Positions 24,571 to 31,732 of a stretch of DNA of 64,000 nt are shown in pieces. The notes under the pieces were generated by a model that worked only from the letters and a program-made list of their open reading frames with translations, made no database searches and had not been told where the DNA came from. The stretch is taken from contig NZ_JARJHU010000001.1 of NCBI RefSeq assembly GCF_029269825.1, positions 1,096,346 to 1,160,345 of the forward strand. Reading direction: 5' to 3'. Within the stretch, counting starts at the first letter, position 1. Each line of letters starts with the position of its first letter. A program made the translations under genes and the position numbers. The stretch is from Pedobacter sp. JY14-1 (lineage in GTDB: Bacteria > Bacteroidota > Bacteroidia > Sphingobacteriales > Sphingobacteriaceae).

Positions 24571-25773
24571 TTAGTGAATACCTTTAAGCAGCCGGCTCCA
24601 CCTGATCTTACTGAAGAATGATCCGTTCGTATCAAAGCTCATCCAGATGAATAATGCCTTGCCTACAATATGGTCCTCTGGTACAAAGCCCCAGTATCTG
24701 GAATCCAGTGAGTTATGCCGGTTATCGCCCATCATCCAATAATAATCCATCTGGAAAGTATAAGCTGTGGCAGGCTTCCCGTTAATGAGCCATCCATTAC
24801 CCGATCTCTCCAGCTTATTGCCTTCGTAAATGCGGATACATCGCTCATATAACGGCATTGTGGCACTGTCAAGTCTCACTGTCCAGCCCTTTTTCGGAAT
24901 GATGATCGGCCCAAAGTTATCTACGTTCCAGGACCTGCTGACATCAAACGGAAAAATATCCGGATCGGCTTCTCCCGCCGGCCTGTAAAGAGGATGGACC
25001 GATTTCACAAAATCCATTTTTCCGACCTTATCCATCATCTCTTCTGTCCCGTTGAATGAAAACATCGTTGGGGACAACTGATTAATGTCTTCCTGCATAT
25101 TAAAACCAAGGTCCTCAAATGCACCAAAGTTTATATCCGTAGTCTTGAACTCTACCTGATAAGTGAAGTTACCCGTGGCTTTGAGCTTTTCAGGCTTACC
25201 GTTTACAGAGACCAGGCCCGCCGTCATACTCACCGTATCTCCGGGAATACCTATACACCGCTTAATATAATTTTCGCGTTTATCCACAGGACGGCTGATG
25301 ACGGTATAGTTGGAATTAACCGCTCCCCAGCCGGCGTGTCTTACCAGCTGATAATAATCTGCATCCTGCTGTTCCAGTGCAACAGTGTCGCCCTGAGGGT
25401 AGTTGAAGACAACAACATCATTGTTTTTGATCTGTGACAGCCCGGGAAGCCGCCGGTATTTCCATTGCACGCCGTCCCAATACGCCTTAGTACCCGTAAC
25501 CGGCATGGTATGATGTGCAAACGGAAACGCTATGGGAGTCATGGGTACACGAGCGCCGTAATTTACCTTACTTACGAAAAGGAAATCACCAATGAGCAGC
25601 GAACGCTCCATAGAACCTGTGGGGATGGTGTATGCCTCTATAAAGAACACCCGGATCACAGTAGCGGCAACTACTGCAAAAATGATCGCATCTACCCATT
25701 CACGGCTTTTGCTCTTTTTCTTTTCAGGCGCTTTGCCGTTGCCCTTGTCCTTTTTCCAAAACTTCCAATTCAT
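24571..25773 (-). CDS. lepB: Signal peptidase I (long Bacteroidota form)
   Basis: 400 residues, longer than most enzymes of the family because of a central insertion (about 180-290). One N-terminal membrane helix (about 25-46) precedes the catalytic serine Ser54 in IPTGSMERSL. The general base lysine is Lys171 in RENYIKRCIGIPGDTV, and the C-terminal box is WMMGDNRHNSLDSRYWGFV. Known role: inner-membrane peptidase that removes Sec signal peptides. It is the last gene of the parA, parB, DUF5683, dapB, lepB operon, 6 bp after dapB. Confidence 0.96.
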   Translation of the reverse strand: MNWKFWKKDKGNGKAPEKKKSKSREWVDAIIFAVVAATVIRVFFIEAYTIPTGSMERSLLIGDFLFVSKVNYGARVPMTPIAFPFAHHTMPVTGTKAYWDGVQWKYRRLPGLSQIKNNDVVVFNYPQGDTVALEQQDADYYQLVRHAGWGAVNSNYTVISRPVDKRENYIKRCIGIPGDTVSMTAGLVSVNGKPEKLKATGNFTYQVEFKTTDINFGAFEDLGFNMQEDINQLSPTMFSFNGTEEMMDKVGKMDFVKSVHPLYRPAGEADPDIFPFDVSRSWNVDNFGPIIIPKKGWTVRLDSATMPLYERCIRIYEGNKLERSGNGWLINGKPATAYTFQMDYYWMMGDNRHNSLDSRYWGFVPEDHIVGKALFIWMSFDTNGSFFSKIRWSRLLKGIH

Positions 25774-25779
25774 CTTTAA

Positions 25780-26523
25780 TTATTTAAAATTAAATATATC
25801 AGTAATGTTGTAAAAACCCTGCCTCTTTTCCAGCCATTCGGCTGCAAACACGGCACCGAGCGCAAAGCCCGAACGGTTATGTGCCGTATGCTTAAACTCA
25901 ATCTCATCGACCTCGGAACTGTAAAGCACCGTATGCGTACCCGGAATATTCTCCATACGAAGCGATTCGATCAGCAACTGCTCCTTTTTCAGCACCTCTT
26001 CTTCCGCAGGCGTCCCGGCCAGCACATTTACCCATTCGCTCTTCCTGTCTACATTGGCAATGATATCTTCTGCGATCGTCATCGCCGTGCCACTCGGTGA
26101 GTCCAGCTTCTGCGTGTGATGGATCTCTTCGACCTGCACCTCATAGGCTGGGTAGTCGTTCATCAGCTTTGCAAGTATCCTGTTCACATGAAAGAATATA
26201 TTCACCCCGATACTGAAGTTAGACCCGTACAACAGCGCATTGTTACTAAGCAGGCATTCATTCTTTACCTCCTGTAAACGGCCATACCAGCCGGTAGTGC
26301 CGACCACAATAGGCAGATTAGCCTCAAAACAAGCATATATATTCTCAACTGCCGAGTCAGGCGTACTGAAATCGATAGCTACATCAGCCTTCCTCAGGTT
26401 ACTTTCAGTCAGGTCCTCCCGGTTATCGATATTGATCTTCAATACAATTTCATGCCCTCTTTCCAGAGCAATGCGCTCAATGATCTGGCCCATTTTACCA
26501 TAGCCAAGCAATACAATCTTCAT
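25780..26523 (-). CDS. dapB: 4-hydroxy-tetrahydrodipicolinate reductase
   Basis: 247 residues. N-terminal Rossmann motif LLGYGKMGQIIE, VAIDFSTPDSAVEN, the catalytic region VEEIHHTQKLDSPSGTAMTIAE and the C-terminal ..FKHTAHNRSGFALGAVFAAEWL. Known reaction: NAD(P)H reduction of HTPA to tetrahydrodipicolinate, on the path to diaminopimelate and lysine. It lies 2 bp after the DUF5683 gene and 6 bp before lepB, so it is co-transcribed with the partition genes. The shared theme is cell wall and cell cycle. Confidence 0.96.
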   Translation of the reverse strand: MKIVLLGYGKMGQIIERIALERGHEIVLKINIDNREDLTESNLRKADVAIDFSTPDSAVENIYACFEANLPIVVGTTGWYGRLQEVKNECLLSNNALLYGSNFSIGVNIFFHVNRILAKLMNDYPAYEVQVEEIHHTQKLDSPSGTAMTIAEDIIANVDRKSEWVNVLAGTPAEEEVLKKEQLLIESLRMENIPGTHTVLYSSEVDEIEFKHTAHNRSGFALGAVFAAEWLEKRQGFYNITDIFNFK

Positions 26524-26525
26524 AT

Positions 26526-27155
26526 TTAAAATTTAAGGGTAAGTTTAATGCCCGGAACGGGCTGGTTATAACCGTACATCATATCCGTGCGCACCAGCCC
26601 CGGTGTCACCTTAATGCTTGCGATATCGTCTACATTGAAATATTTAAGGCGGGCGTCTATATAAGCCTCAATAATATTAATCAGATATATACCCACATAG
26701 GAGAAGATAATCACCTCCTTGTTCCGCTCAAAGGTATCTTTAGCCCGGATCAGGCCATCGTCCTGGCGGTTTGCCAAAGGTCCAGGGCTCGCCTCGCCAT
26801 GCTGTGCCCGGTACTTTAACTCATCTAATACCAGATTATAATTCCTGTTGTTGTCAATATAGGAAAGGGTAAGGAGAGTAGCTCCCGTATAAATCGCTGC
26901 AACCTTGGCCAGGCGATAAACAGTTACCCCATTGCCAAGCTGGCCCATGCCCGGCAGGATCATCGACCTGAAGGCCGCCCGTCTTCCCGCAATCTTACCG
27001 GGATTAACATAAGCGGGACGCTTCTTTACCGTATCCGCAGTCTTAACCACTACTGCATCTTTGGCAATTGAATCCTTTGGAACGGTCACCACTTCCTGCG
27101 CCTTTAAGCCAAAGACGCTAAGTACCAACACTACCGATAGCAAAAAGCCGCGCAT
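26526..27155 (-). CDS. DUF5683 family envelope protein
   Basis: 209 residues with a signal peptide (MRGFLLSVVLVLSVFGLKAQ), a linker rich in Val/Lys/Asp, and the DUF5683 core (RSMILPGMGQLGNGVTVYRLAKVAAIYTGATLLTLSYIDNN), ending with a C-terminal beta region. Hydrophobic stretches near 85-105 and 150-165 suggest membrane association. Function unknown. Its start codon overlaps the parB stop by one base, so it belongs to the partition/lysine/secretion operon that is common in Bacteroidota. Confidence 0.88.
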   Translation of the reverse strand: MRGFLLSVVLVLSVFGLKAQEVVTVPKDSIAKDAVVVKTADTVKKRPAYVNPGKIAGRRAAFRSMILPGMGQLGNGVTVYRLAKVAAIYTGATLLTLSYIDNNRNYNLVLDELKYRAQHGEASPGPLANRQDDGLIRAKDTFERNKEVIIFSYVGIYLINIIEAYIDARLKYFNVDDIASIKVTPGLVRTDMMYGYNQPVPGIKLTLKF

Positions 27156-28072
27156 TACCAGTCCAATAGTCCTAAGATACGGTTCAGGTCCTCTTCAGAT
27201 ACGAAAGGAATCTCTATGGCACCTTTCCCGTTTTCATTGACTTTCAGTTTTACTCTGGTCGCAAATTTGGCTGTAAGGTCACGCTGCAGCTTCTGAACTT
27301 CAAAGGCAGGGCCTTGCACTTCTTTTCTGCGGGCAGGCTTCAACTCGACGCTGTTGATACTTCGTACCAGCTCCTCTACCTTACGTACCGACAAACCCTT
27401 TTCTATGATCTCATCGTGGATATAGAGTTGCTTATCCGGCTGGTCCACATTGATCAGCGCGCGGGCATGCCCCATGGAGATTTTACCGTCCCGTATAGAT
27501 ACCTGTATCACCGGAGGTAATTTTAAAAGACGAAGATAATTGGTCACTGTAGTGCGGTTCTTGCCTACACGCTCCCCGAGTTGCTCCTGCTTCAGACTGC
27601 ACTCATCGATCATCCGCTGAAAACTCAGCGCCACTTCAATCGCGTTCAGGTTTTCCCGCTGTATGTTCTCGATCAGTGCCATTTCCAGCATCTGCTGGTC
27701 GTCCGCCATGCGGATATACGCCGGGATCCGCGTCAACCCGGCCAGCTTAGAGGCCCTTAATCTGCGTTCACCCGAGATCAGCTGATACTTTCCATCTGTA
27801 TGTTTTCTAACGGTGATCGGCTGTATCAGTCCCTGCACCTTAATGGATTCCGACAGCTCGTTAAGCGCAACCTGGTCAAACTCTGTCCTTGGCTGGAATG
27901 GGTTCGTCTGAACGTCACTGATATTGACCTCTCCGATCACATTGCCTGCAGACTCCTTCTTTATCTCGGCAGCCGGTACGGCCCCGTTCTTCGGCTGGTT
28001 TACGGCATCAGAGTCATCCAGTAGCGCGCTCAATCCCTTACCCAAACCTGTTTTTCGCTGAAAAGACGTCAT
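27155..28072 (-). CDS. parB: Chromosome partitioning protein ParB
   Basis: 305 residues. N-terminal basic ParA-interaction segment (FQRKTGLGKGLSALLDD), the CTP-binding region with NPFQPRTEFD, GERRLRASKLAG and ALIENIQRENLNAIEVAL, a central helix-turn-helix (KQEQLGERVGKNRTTVTNYLRLLKLP) and a C-terminal dimerisation domain. Known role: loads on parS sites as a CTP-dependent clamp and stimulates ParA. I found no parS-like palindrome (GTTNCACGTGNAAC type) within the window. It starts 9 bp after parA and overlaps the DUF5683 gene by 1 bp. Confidence 0.97.
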   Translation of the reverse strand: MTSFQRKTGLGKGLSALLDDSDAVNQPKNGAVPAAEIKKESAGNVIGEVNISDVQTNPFQPRTEFDQVALNELSESIKVQGLIQPITVRKHTDGKYQLISGERRLRASKLAGLTRIPAYIRMADDQQMLEMALIENIQRENLNAIEVALSFQRMIDECSLKQEQLGERVGKNRTTVTNYLRLLKLPPVIQVSIRDGKISMGHARALINVDQPDKQLYIHDEIIEKGLSVRKVEELVRSINSVELKPARRKEVQGPAFEVQKLQRDLTAKFATRVKLKVNENGKGAIEIPFVSEEDLNRILGLLDW

Positions 28073-28081
28073 TATATCCGA

Positions 28082-28885
28082 TTATATAGTTGCCGTAGTT
28101 GAATTTTCTGTCTCCCTTAACATCCCGTTTTTTCCCACGATCTCCCTGGCCAGGTTCAGGTAATTGATAGCGCCCTTACAGTTCGCATCATGCATGATCA
28201 CCGAAACGCCATAGCTTGGTGCTTCACTCAAACGCGTGTTACGCTGGATGATCGTATCAAATACCAGGTCCTGGAAATGGGTCTTCACCTCTTCCACCAC
28301 CTGGTTGGAAAGGCGCAGGCGGACATCATACATTGTCAGAAGAATCCCCTCTATTTCCAGCTCAGTATTCAGTCTGGTCTGTACGATTTTGATCGTATTG
28401 AGTAGTTTGCCGAGTCCTTCAAGCGCAAAATATTCACATTGTACTGGAATGATCACCGAGTCTGCGGCAGTCAGCGCATTGATGGTAATCAGGCCAAGGG
28501 ATGGTGAACAGTCAATGATGATGAAATCATACTGGTCCTTCACCTTCTCTAGCACCGCCTTCATCTTATATTCACGGTTACCCAGATTGATCATCTCTAT
28601 CTCCGCACCCACAAGGTCTATGTGCGCCGGCAGCAGGTCCAGGTTCGGAGTCTCCGTCTTCTGAATTGCATCCTGAGGATCAATGTCATTGATGATACAT
28701 TCATAGATGCTGTTCTTTATGCTCCTTGGGTCATACCCGATACCCGAAGTAGAGTTGGCCTGCGGATCGGCGTCAACCAATAAAGTCTTGTATTCCAGTA
28801 CGGCCAGGCTTGCTGCTAGGTTAATGGAAGAAGTTGTTTTACCTACTCCTCCCTTCTGGTTTGCCAGTGCAATAATTTTACTCAT
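28082..28885 (-). CDS. parA: Chromosome partitioning ATPase ParA (Soj)
   Basis: 267 residues. Deviant Walker A KGGVGKTT at 11-18, Walker A' LLVDADPQANSTSG, and Walker B DFIIIDCSPSLGLIT. Known role: ATP-dependent DNA-binding dimer that drives chromosome origin segregation with ParB. It is the first gene of the five-gene operon. The upstream 170 bp hold two nested inverted repeats, which may be control sites. No clear -33/-7 pair was found. Confidence 0.96.
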   Translation of the reverse strand: MSKIIALANQKGGVGKTTSSINLAASLAVLEYKTLLVDADPQANSTSGIGYDPRSIKNSIYECIINDIDPQDAIQKTETPNLDLLPAHIDLVGAEIEMINLGNREYKMKAVLEKVKDQYDFIIIDCSPSLGLITINALTAADSVIIPVQCEYFALEGLGKLLNTIKIVQTRLNTELEIEGILLTMYDVRLRLSNQVVEEVKTHFQDLVFDTIIQRNTRLSEAPSYGVSVIMHDANCKGAINYLNLAREIVGKNGMLRETENSTTATI

Positions 28886-28934
28886 CTATCTCTTAAATGT
28901 TGTGTTACGGCTTGCTTTATTTTCGCCCCTTATC

Positions 28935-28957
28935 TGCAAAAAAATGCTATTTTTGCA
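28935..28957. promoter_or_regulatory. Inverted repeat upstream of parA
   Basis: TGCAAAAA-(7 nt)-TTTTTGCA, a perfect 8-bp inverted repeat 50 bp upstream of the parA start. A second repeat, TATCCG-(12 nt)-CGGATA, lies at 28960-28983. These could be operator sites for autoregulation or simply structured AT-rich DNA. Confidence 0.35.
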
Positions 28958-29058
28958 CTTATCCGGGCATATTTTTACGGATAGCTAAGATACAAACTAA
29001 AAGGCAAAACTTGTAGGAAAGCAGTAAACCTTTTACACATGTTACTAACAATTACCGC

Positions 29059-29580
29059 ATGGTCACTATTATATCAGGCACCAACAGGCCTTCAAATAAT
29101 ACGCTAAAAGTTGCAGAATATTATCAGCGTATATTGCAACAGAAAGGACTGGAAACAACCCTTTTGAACCTGCAGGTGCTACCCCCTTCCCTTATCGCTT
29201 CAGACCTTTATGGCAAACGGAGCGAAGCCTTCCTGCCCATACAGGAAATGGTAGACCGCAGCACGAAGTTCCTCTTTATCATCCCTGAATATAACGGCAG
29301 TTTTCCTGGCGTCCTAAAGACCTTTATAGATGCCTGTACCTTCCCCGGAAGTTTCTATGACAAGAAAGCCGCGCTGGTTGGCGTCTCTTCCGGAAAGTAT
29401 GGGAATATCCGCGGGGTAGACCATTTTGGAGGCGTATGCAGCTACCTGCACCTGCATGTATTGCCCCTGCGCCTGCACATTGCCTCCATTAAGACAGAGC
29501 TGGATGAAAACGGAAACTTCTACAAAGAAGACACCCTGAAATTTACCGGCGAACAGATGGATAAATTCATCGCGTTTTAA
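29059..29580 (+). CDS. NAD(P)H-dependent FMN reductase (flavodoxin-like fold)
   Basis: 173 residues. It opens with the FMN phosphate loop MVTIISGTNRPSNNTLKVAEYY (G-T-N-R-x-S-N) and has the IPEYNGSFPGVLKTFID signature of the SsuE/ArsH/azoreductase-like group. Known role: reduces FMN or quinone-like electron acceptors with NAD(P)H; the physiological partner is unknown. Its last 14 bp overlap the end of the convergent gene at 29567-30016. It is divergent from parA. Confidence 0.9.
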   Translation: MVTIISGTNRPSNNTLKVAEYYQRILQQKGLETTLLNLQVLPPSLIASDLYGKRSEAFLPIQEMVDRSTKFLFIIPEYNGSFPGVLKTFIDACTFPGSFYDKKAALVGVSSGKYGNIRGVDHFGGVCSYLHLHVLPLRLHIASIKTELDENGNFYKEDTLKFTGEQMDKFIAF

Positions 29581-30016
29581 AATCGGACCAGGTCTTACCT
29601 TCGTTACCAAAGACGAACTGTCCCGGATACAGCATCTCTGCCAGGTCCTCCACAGCAGCCACCGTCCCATCGGCCCCGGCCGTTAAACCTTCCCAAAGAT
29701 AGACCCTGTCATATATTACCGCAGGCCATTCCTCCCGCAGTAAGCTGGGCACCGTTCCCATCAGTTGCAGCAGACCGGCGCCTTCCTCAAGGTATACCAC
29801 TACCCTCGCCGCCAGCGGATCAGGCTGAAGTTCGGCTCCCACAGCCTCCGCCAGCCACTCCAGCCCATTCACCGGGATATTTCTTGCATCCAGCAAAGCC
29901 AGAGGCACCCTTTCCATAAACCTGATCTTGTGCTGTACGATATCTACCCGTTCCTGCAGTTCCTCCATCAATAACTCATCCGGGACCTTATTTATGACCG
30001 CACTTAAAAAAGACAT
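29567..30016 (-). CDS. Stand-alone helix plus C-lobe of a BtuF/FecB-like helical-backbone receptor (putative)
   Basis: 149 residues from the ATG at 30016 (MSFLSAVINKVPDELLMEEL). A much longer in-frame start at 30295 would run through the divergent lipoprotein gene and is rejected. There is no signal peptide. A long N-terminal helix (EELQERVDIVQHKIRFMERVPLALLDARNIP) is followed by EWLAEAVGAEL, VYLEEGAGLLQLMG, LLREEWPAVIYDRVYLWEG and AVEDLAEMLYPGQFVF. That order resembles the linker helix and C-terminal lobe of cobalamin/iron-siderophore binding proteins (PF01497, BtuF type), with the N-lobe missing. This is my inference from pattern, not a search. A cytoplasmic cofactor binder is possible. It shares a 45-bp promoter region with the neighbouring binding lipoprotein. 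Confidence 0.6.
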   Translation of the reverse strand: MSFLSAVINKVPDELLMEELQERVDIVQHKIRFMERVPLALLDARNIPVNGLEWLAEAVGAELQPDPLAARVVVYLEEGAGLLQLMGTVPSLLREEWPAVIYDRVYLWEGLTAGADGTVAAVEDLAEMLYPGQFVFGNEGKTWSDFKTR

Positions 30017-30030
30017 AGCGAATTTATTTA

Positions 30031-30049
30031 TTACTTTGTACAAAAGTAA
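30031..30049. promoter_or_regulatory. Palindrome in the divergent promoter region
   Basis: TTACTTT-GTACA-AAAGTAA, a perfect 7-bp inverted repeat in the only 45 bp between two divergent genes. Read on the plus strand it contains TTACTTTG, and on the minus strand TACTTTTG (30048-30041), so it carries a near -7 box and a full -7 box facing opposite ways. It may be an operator, or overlapping divergent promoters, or both. No clear -33 elements were seen. Confidence 0.45.
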
Positions 30050-30061
30050 CATTCCCGTCCC

Positions 30062-31711
30062 ATGCTCCGAATGATCCGTCCCATTTTTTATCGCATCCTT
30101 TGCGGCCTGCTGCTTGCGGTCATTACAGTCACCGCCTGCCGGAACCCACGGAAGGCCGGCAGCAAAAAAACCTTCAGTATGAACCTGGACCAGAACCTGA
30201 CCTCCATGGACCCTGCCTTTGCCCGCAACCAGAATGCGCTGTGGATGATCAATCAGGTCTTTAACGGTCTTGTACAGATCGACAGCAATCTCCATATCAT
30301 CCCCTGCGTTGCCAAAAGCTGGGAAATCTCAGAGGACGGCCTCAGCTATACCTTCCATCTGCGCAACGATGTCTATTTTCATGACGACCCGCTGTTTCCC
30401 GGAGGCAAAGGAAGGAAAGTCATTGCGAGCGACTTCGCCTATAGCTTTTACCGGTTGATAGACCCCGAAGTTGCATCTTCAGGTGGCTGGATCTTCAGCG
30501 ACAAAGTGAAAGATCACAGTAGTTTCAGTGCCCCGGACGATACTACTTTCCGCATCAGGCTAAGCAAACCATTTCCGGCATTTATGAACCTCCTGACCAC
30601 CCAGTATTGTTCCGTTGTACCGAGGGAAGTCGTGGAGCACTACGGAAGAGACTTTCGCAGCCATCCTGTCGGCACGGGCCCTTTCAGGTTCAGATACTGG
30701 AAAGAAGATGAAATCCTGGTCCTGCTCAAAAATGAAAACTACTGGGAAAACGAAAATGGGAAAAAGCTGCCCTACCTGGATGCCATCAAGGTAACCTTCA
30801 TTTCCGACAAGCAAAGCGCTTTTATGAGCTTTCTGAAAAAGGAACTCGATTATTTTGACAAAGTAGACGGCAGTTACCGGGACGACATCCTGACCAAGAG
30901 TGGTAAAATGACCAGCAAGTACAAAGGTAAATTCCGGCTGTACAAACGACCCTACCTTTGTACCGAATACATCGGCATCATGGTAGACTCTACCAAAGCA
31001 ATTACCCGCAACTCGCCGCTCAGGCTTAAAAAAGTCCGTCAAGCTATCAATTATGCCATCGATAAACCCAAGCTGATCAAATACCTGCGCAACGGAATTG
31101 GCATTCCTGCCACGGCAGGGTTTGTCCCGCAGGGTATGCCCGGCTTTGACAGTACCGTGGTCAAAGGTTATCATTACAATCCGCAAAAAGCCATGCAGTT
31201 ATTGAAAGAAGCCGGCTTTCCGGGAGGAAGGAATATGCCTCAGCTCACCCTGAGCACTTCCACCAATTATAAAGACCTGATCGAGTTTGTGCAGGGAGAG
31301 CTTGAGGGTATCGGCATAAAGGTGAAGGTAGACGTAAGCCCCAGTTCCAGCCTTCGCGACCTGATGTCCAAAAATGAAGTCAACTTTTTCAGGGGTTCCT
31401 GGATTGCAGATTATCCAGACGCTGAGAATTACCTGGCTGTATTCTATTCAAAGAACAAAGTACCCAACGGCCCAAACTATACTGCCTATTATAATAAGGA
31501 CTTCGACCAGCTGTTTGAACAAAGCTATTATGAAAGGGACGACCGGAAACGTTATCTCCTGTATCAGCAAATGGAGCGCATGATTATCGATTACGCCAAC
31601 ATGGTGCCCATTCTTTATGACCAGTCGGTAACCATGATCCAGAATAACATCAGCGGGCTGAACATTAACCCCCAGAATCTGCTGATCCTGAAAACTGTAC
31701 AGAAAAAATAA
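30062..31711 (+). CDS. ABC transporter substrate-binding lipoprotein (SBP family 5, oligopeptide/nickel type)
   Basis: 549 residues. Lipoprotein signal with the cysteine at 26 (..AVITVTAC), using the ATG at 30062; a second ATG at 30071 is possible. The mature part has the family-5 layout: FSMNLDQNLTSMDPAFARNQ, VAKSWEISEDGLSYTFHLR, HPVGTGPFRFRYWKEDE, RQAINYAIDKPKLIKYL and the C-terminal ..NNISGLNINP. Known role: captures oligopeptides or related solutes for an ABC importer. No permease or ATPase genes are adjacent, so its partner lies elsewhere. It is divergent from the receptor-lobe gene and ends in a terminator. Confidence 0.92.
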   Translation: MLRMIRPIFYRILCGLLLAVITVTACRNPRKAGSKKTFSMNLDQNLTSMDPAFARNQNALWMINQVFNGLVQIDSNLHIIPCVAKSWEISEDGLSYTFHLRNDVYFHDDPLFPGGKGRKVIASDFAYSFYRLIDPEVASSGGWIFSDKVKDHSSFSAPDDTTFRIRLSKPFPAFMNLLTTQYCSVVPREVVEHYGRDFRSHPVGTGPFRFRYWKEDEILVLLKNENYWENENGKKLPYLDAIKVTFISDKQSAFMSFLKKELDYFDKVDGSYRDDILTKSGKMTSKYKGKFRLYKRPYLCTEYIGIMVDSTKAITRNSPLRLKKVRQAINYAIDKPKLIKYLRNGIGIPATAGFVPQGMPGFDSTVVKGYHYNPQKAMQLLKEAGFPGGRNMPQLTLSTSTNYKDLIEFVQGELEGIGIKVKVDVSPSSSLRDLMSKNEVNFFRGSWIADYPDAENYLAVFYSKNKVPNGPNYTAYYNKDFDQLFEQSYYERDDRKRYLLYQQMERMIIDYANMVPILYDQSVTMIQNNISGLNINPQNLLILKTVQKK

Positions 31712-31730
31712 AAAGGGGCCAGGCCCCTTT
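31712..31730. terminator. Bidirectional terminator between the binding lipoprotein and the TonB receptor
   Basis: AAAGGGG-CCAGG-CCCCTTT, 7-bp stem and 5-nt loop (GGCC/GGCC may also pair), with T-rich sequence on the right and A-rich on the left. It fills the 21 bp between two convergent genes. Confidence 0.85.
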
Positions 31731-31732
31731 CT

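Noticed and set aside
28886..29058. parS site next to parAB
   Set aside because: The inverted repeats found do not resemble the GTTNCACGTGNAAC class. CACGTG near 9245 and in the 5S rRNA are not flanked by palindromic arms.
30017..30295. N-terminal extension of the gene at 29567-30016
   Set aside because: It would run through the start and signal sequence of the divergent binding lipoprotein. Its sequence is not protein-family-like, and MSFLSAVINKVPDEL is a natural start.
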